Shown: positions 32,275-32,277 of the stretch, one piece after another | How the letters are laid out: each line of letters starts with the position of its first letter | Numbering within the stretch: position 1 is the first letter of the stretch | Source of the DNA: Companilactobacillus paralimentarius DSM 13238 = JCM 10415 | GTDB taxonomy: Bacteria > Bacillota > Bacilli > Lactobacillales > Lactobacillaceae | Assembly (NCBI RefSeq): GCF_001434985.1 | Contig: NZ_AZES01000064.1 | Span: 1 to 32,277, forward strand | DNA length: 32,277 nucleotides | Direction: 5' to 3' | Position numbers and translations under genes: made by a program | Notes under the pieces: generated by a model | Seen by the model: the letters and a program-made list of their open reading frames with translations, nothing else | What the model was told of the DNA's origin: nothing | The model's database searches: none

Positions 32275-32277
32275 ATC
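32268..32277 (+). CDS. Possible start of an ORF at the window edge
   Basis: AGAGAGGG four bases before ATG 32268 makes a good start signal for a frame that runs off the window after three codons (MNK...). It may be the first gene of an inserted element that broke the permease. Far too short to assign. Confidence 0.3.

Overview
The window looks like the chromosome of a low-GC Gram-positive lactic acid bacterium of the family Lactobacillaceae, perhaps the Companilactobacillus (farciminis/alimentarius) group. The genus is an inference from protein style: SLAP-type surface repeats, a lactobacillar Fe-S family protein, an isoprimeverose-type xylR/alpha-xylosidase module, 6-phospho-beta-glucosidase and water-forming NADH oxidase. 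No rRNA, tRNA, CRISPR array or complete insertion sequence was found.

Layout. (1) 1-2280: tail of an upstream gene, then a THF-riboswitch-controlled folT-folC operon for folate uptake and polyglutamylation. (2) 2410-4171: two hexapeptide acetyltransferases and a decaying two-domain ABM monooxygenase gene. (3) 4184-5182: Cof-type HAD phosphatase with a cre-like site in its promoter. (4) 5267-11898: a sugar module of GH31 alpha-xylosidase, XylR-like ROK repressor, cellobiose-type PTS EIIC and GH1 6-phospho-beta-glucosidase. Two matching 27-bp xyl-type operators precede the alpha-xylosidase and the EIIC gene. (5) 11999-13417: secreted GH25 lysozyme with two C-terminal repeats. (6) 13442-16302: manganese (yybP-ykoY) riboswitch and a P-type cation ATPase, a manganese/calcium homeostasis unit.

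(7) 16328-19957, minus strand: YjjG-type nucleotidase, two tandem Fe-S-family paralogues that share promoter ancestry, an MFS transporter, and a secreted SLAP-like protein. (8) 20065-20572: a small protein resembling bacteriocin immunity proteins. (9) 20581-22798: divergent NADH oxidase and an EAL-domain gene broken by one in-frame stop. (10) 22869-24202, minus strand: a Bcr/CflA-type drug efflux gene preceded by a 21-codon leader ORF. The end of that ORF can form a 12-bp stem with the efflux gene's start, a candidate translational attenuator. (11) 24366-27029: a DUF2442-like small protein, then an EIIC-like membrane protein lacking the conserved His and Glu of sugar EIICs, overlapping a membrane-anchored DUF915-type hydrolase. 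(12) 27124-29046: small membrane proteins (unknown, VanZ-like, TauE-like). (13) 29060-32277: an ABC-F ATPase and a BcrA-type ABC exporter whose permease is cut or disrupted at the window edge.

The most interesting items are the leader-peptide attenuator of the efflux gene, the EIIC-like/hydrolase pair, and the xyl-type operator pair linking alpha-xylosidase to a phospho-beta-glucoside PTS. Assignments come from reading motifs by eye; no database search or folding calculation was run.
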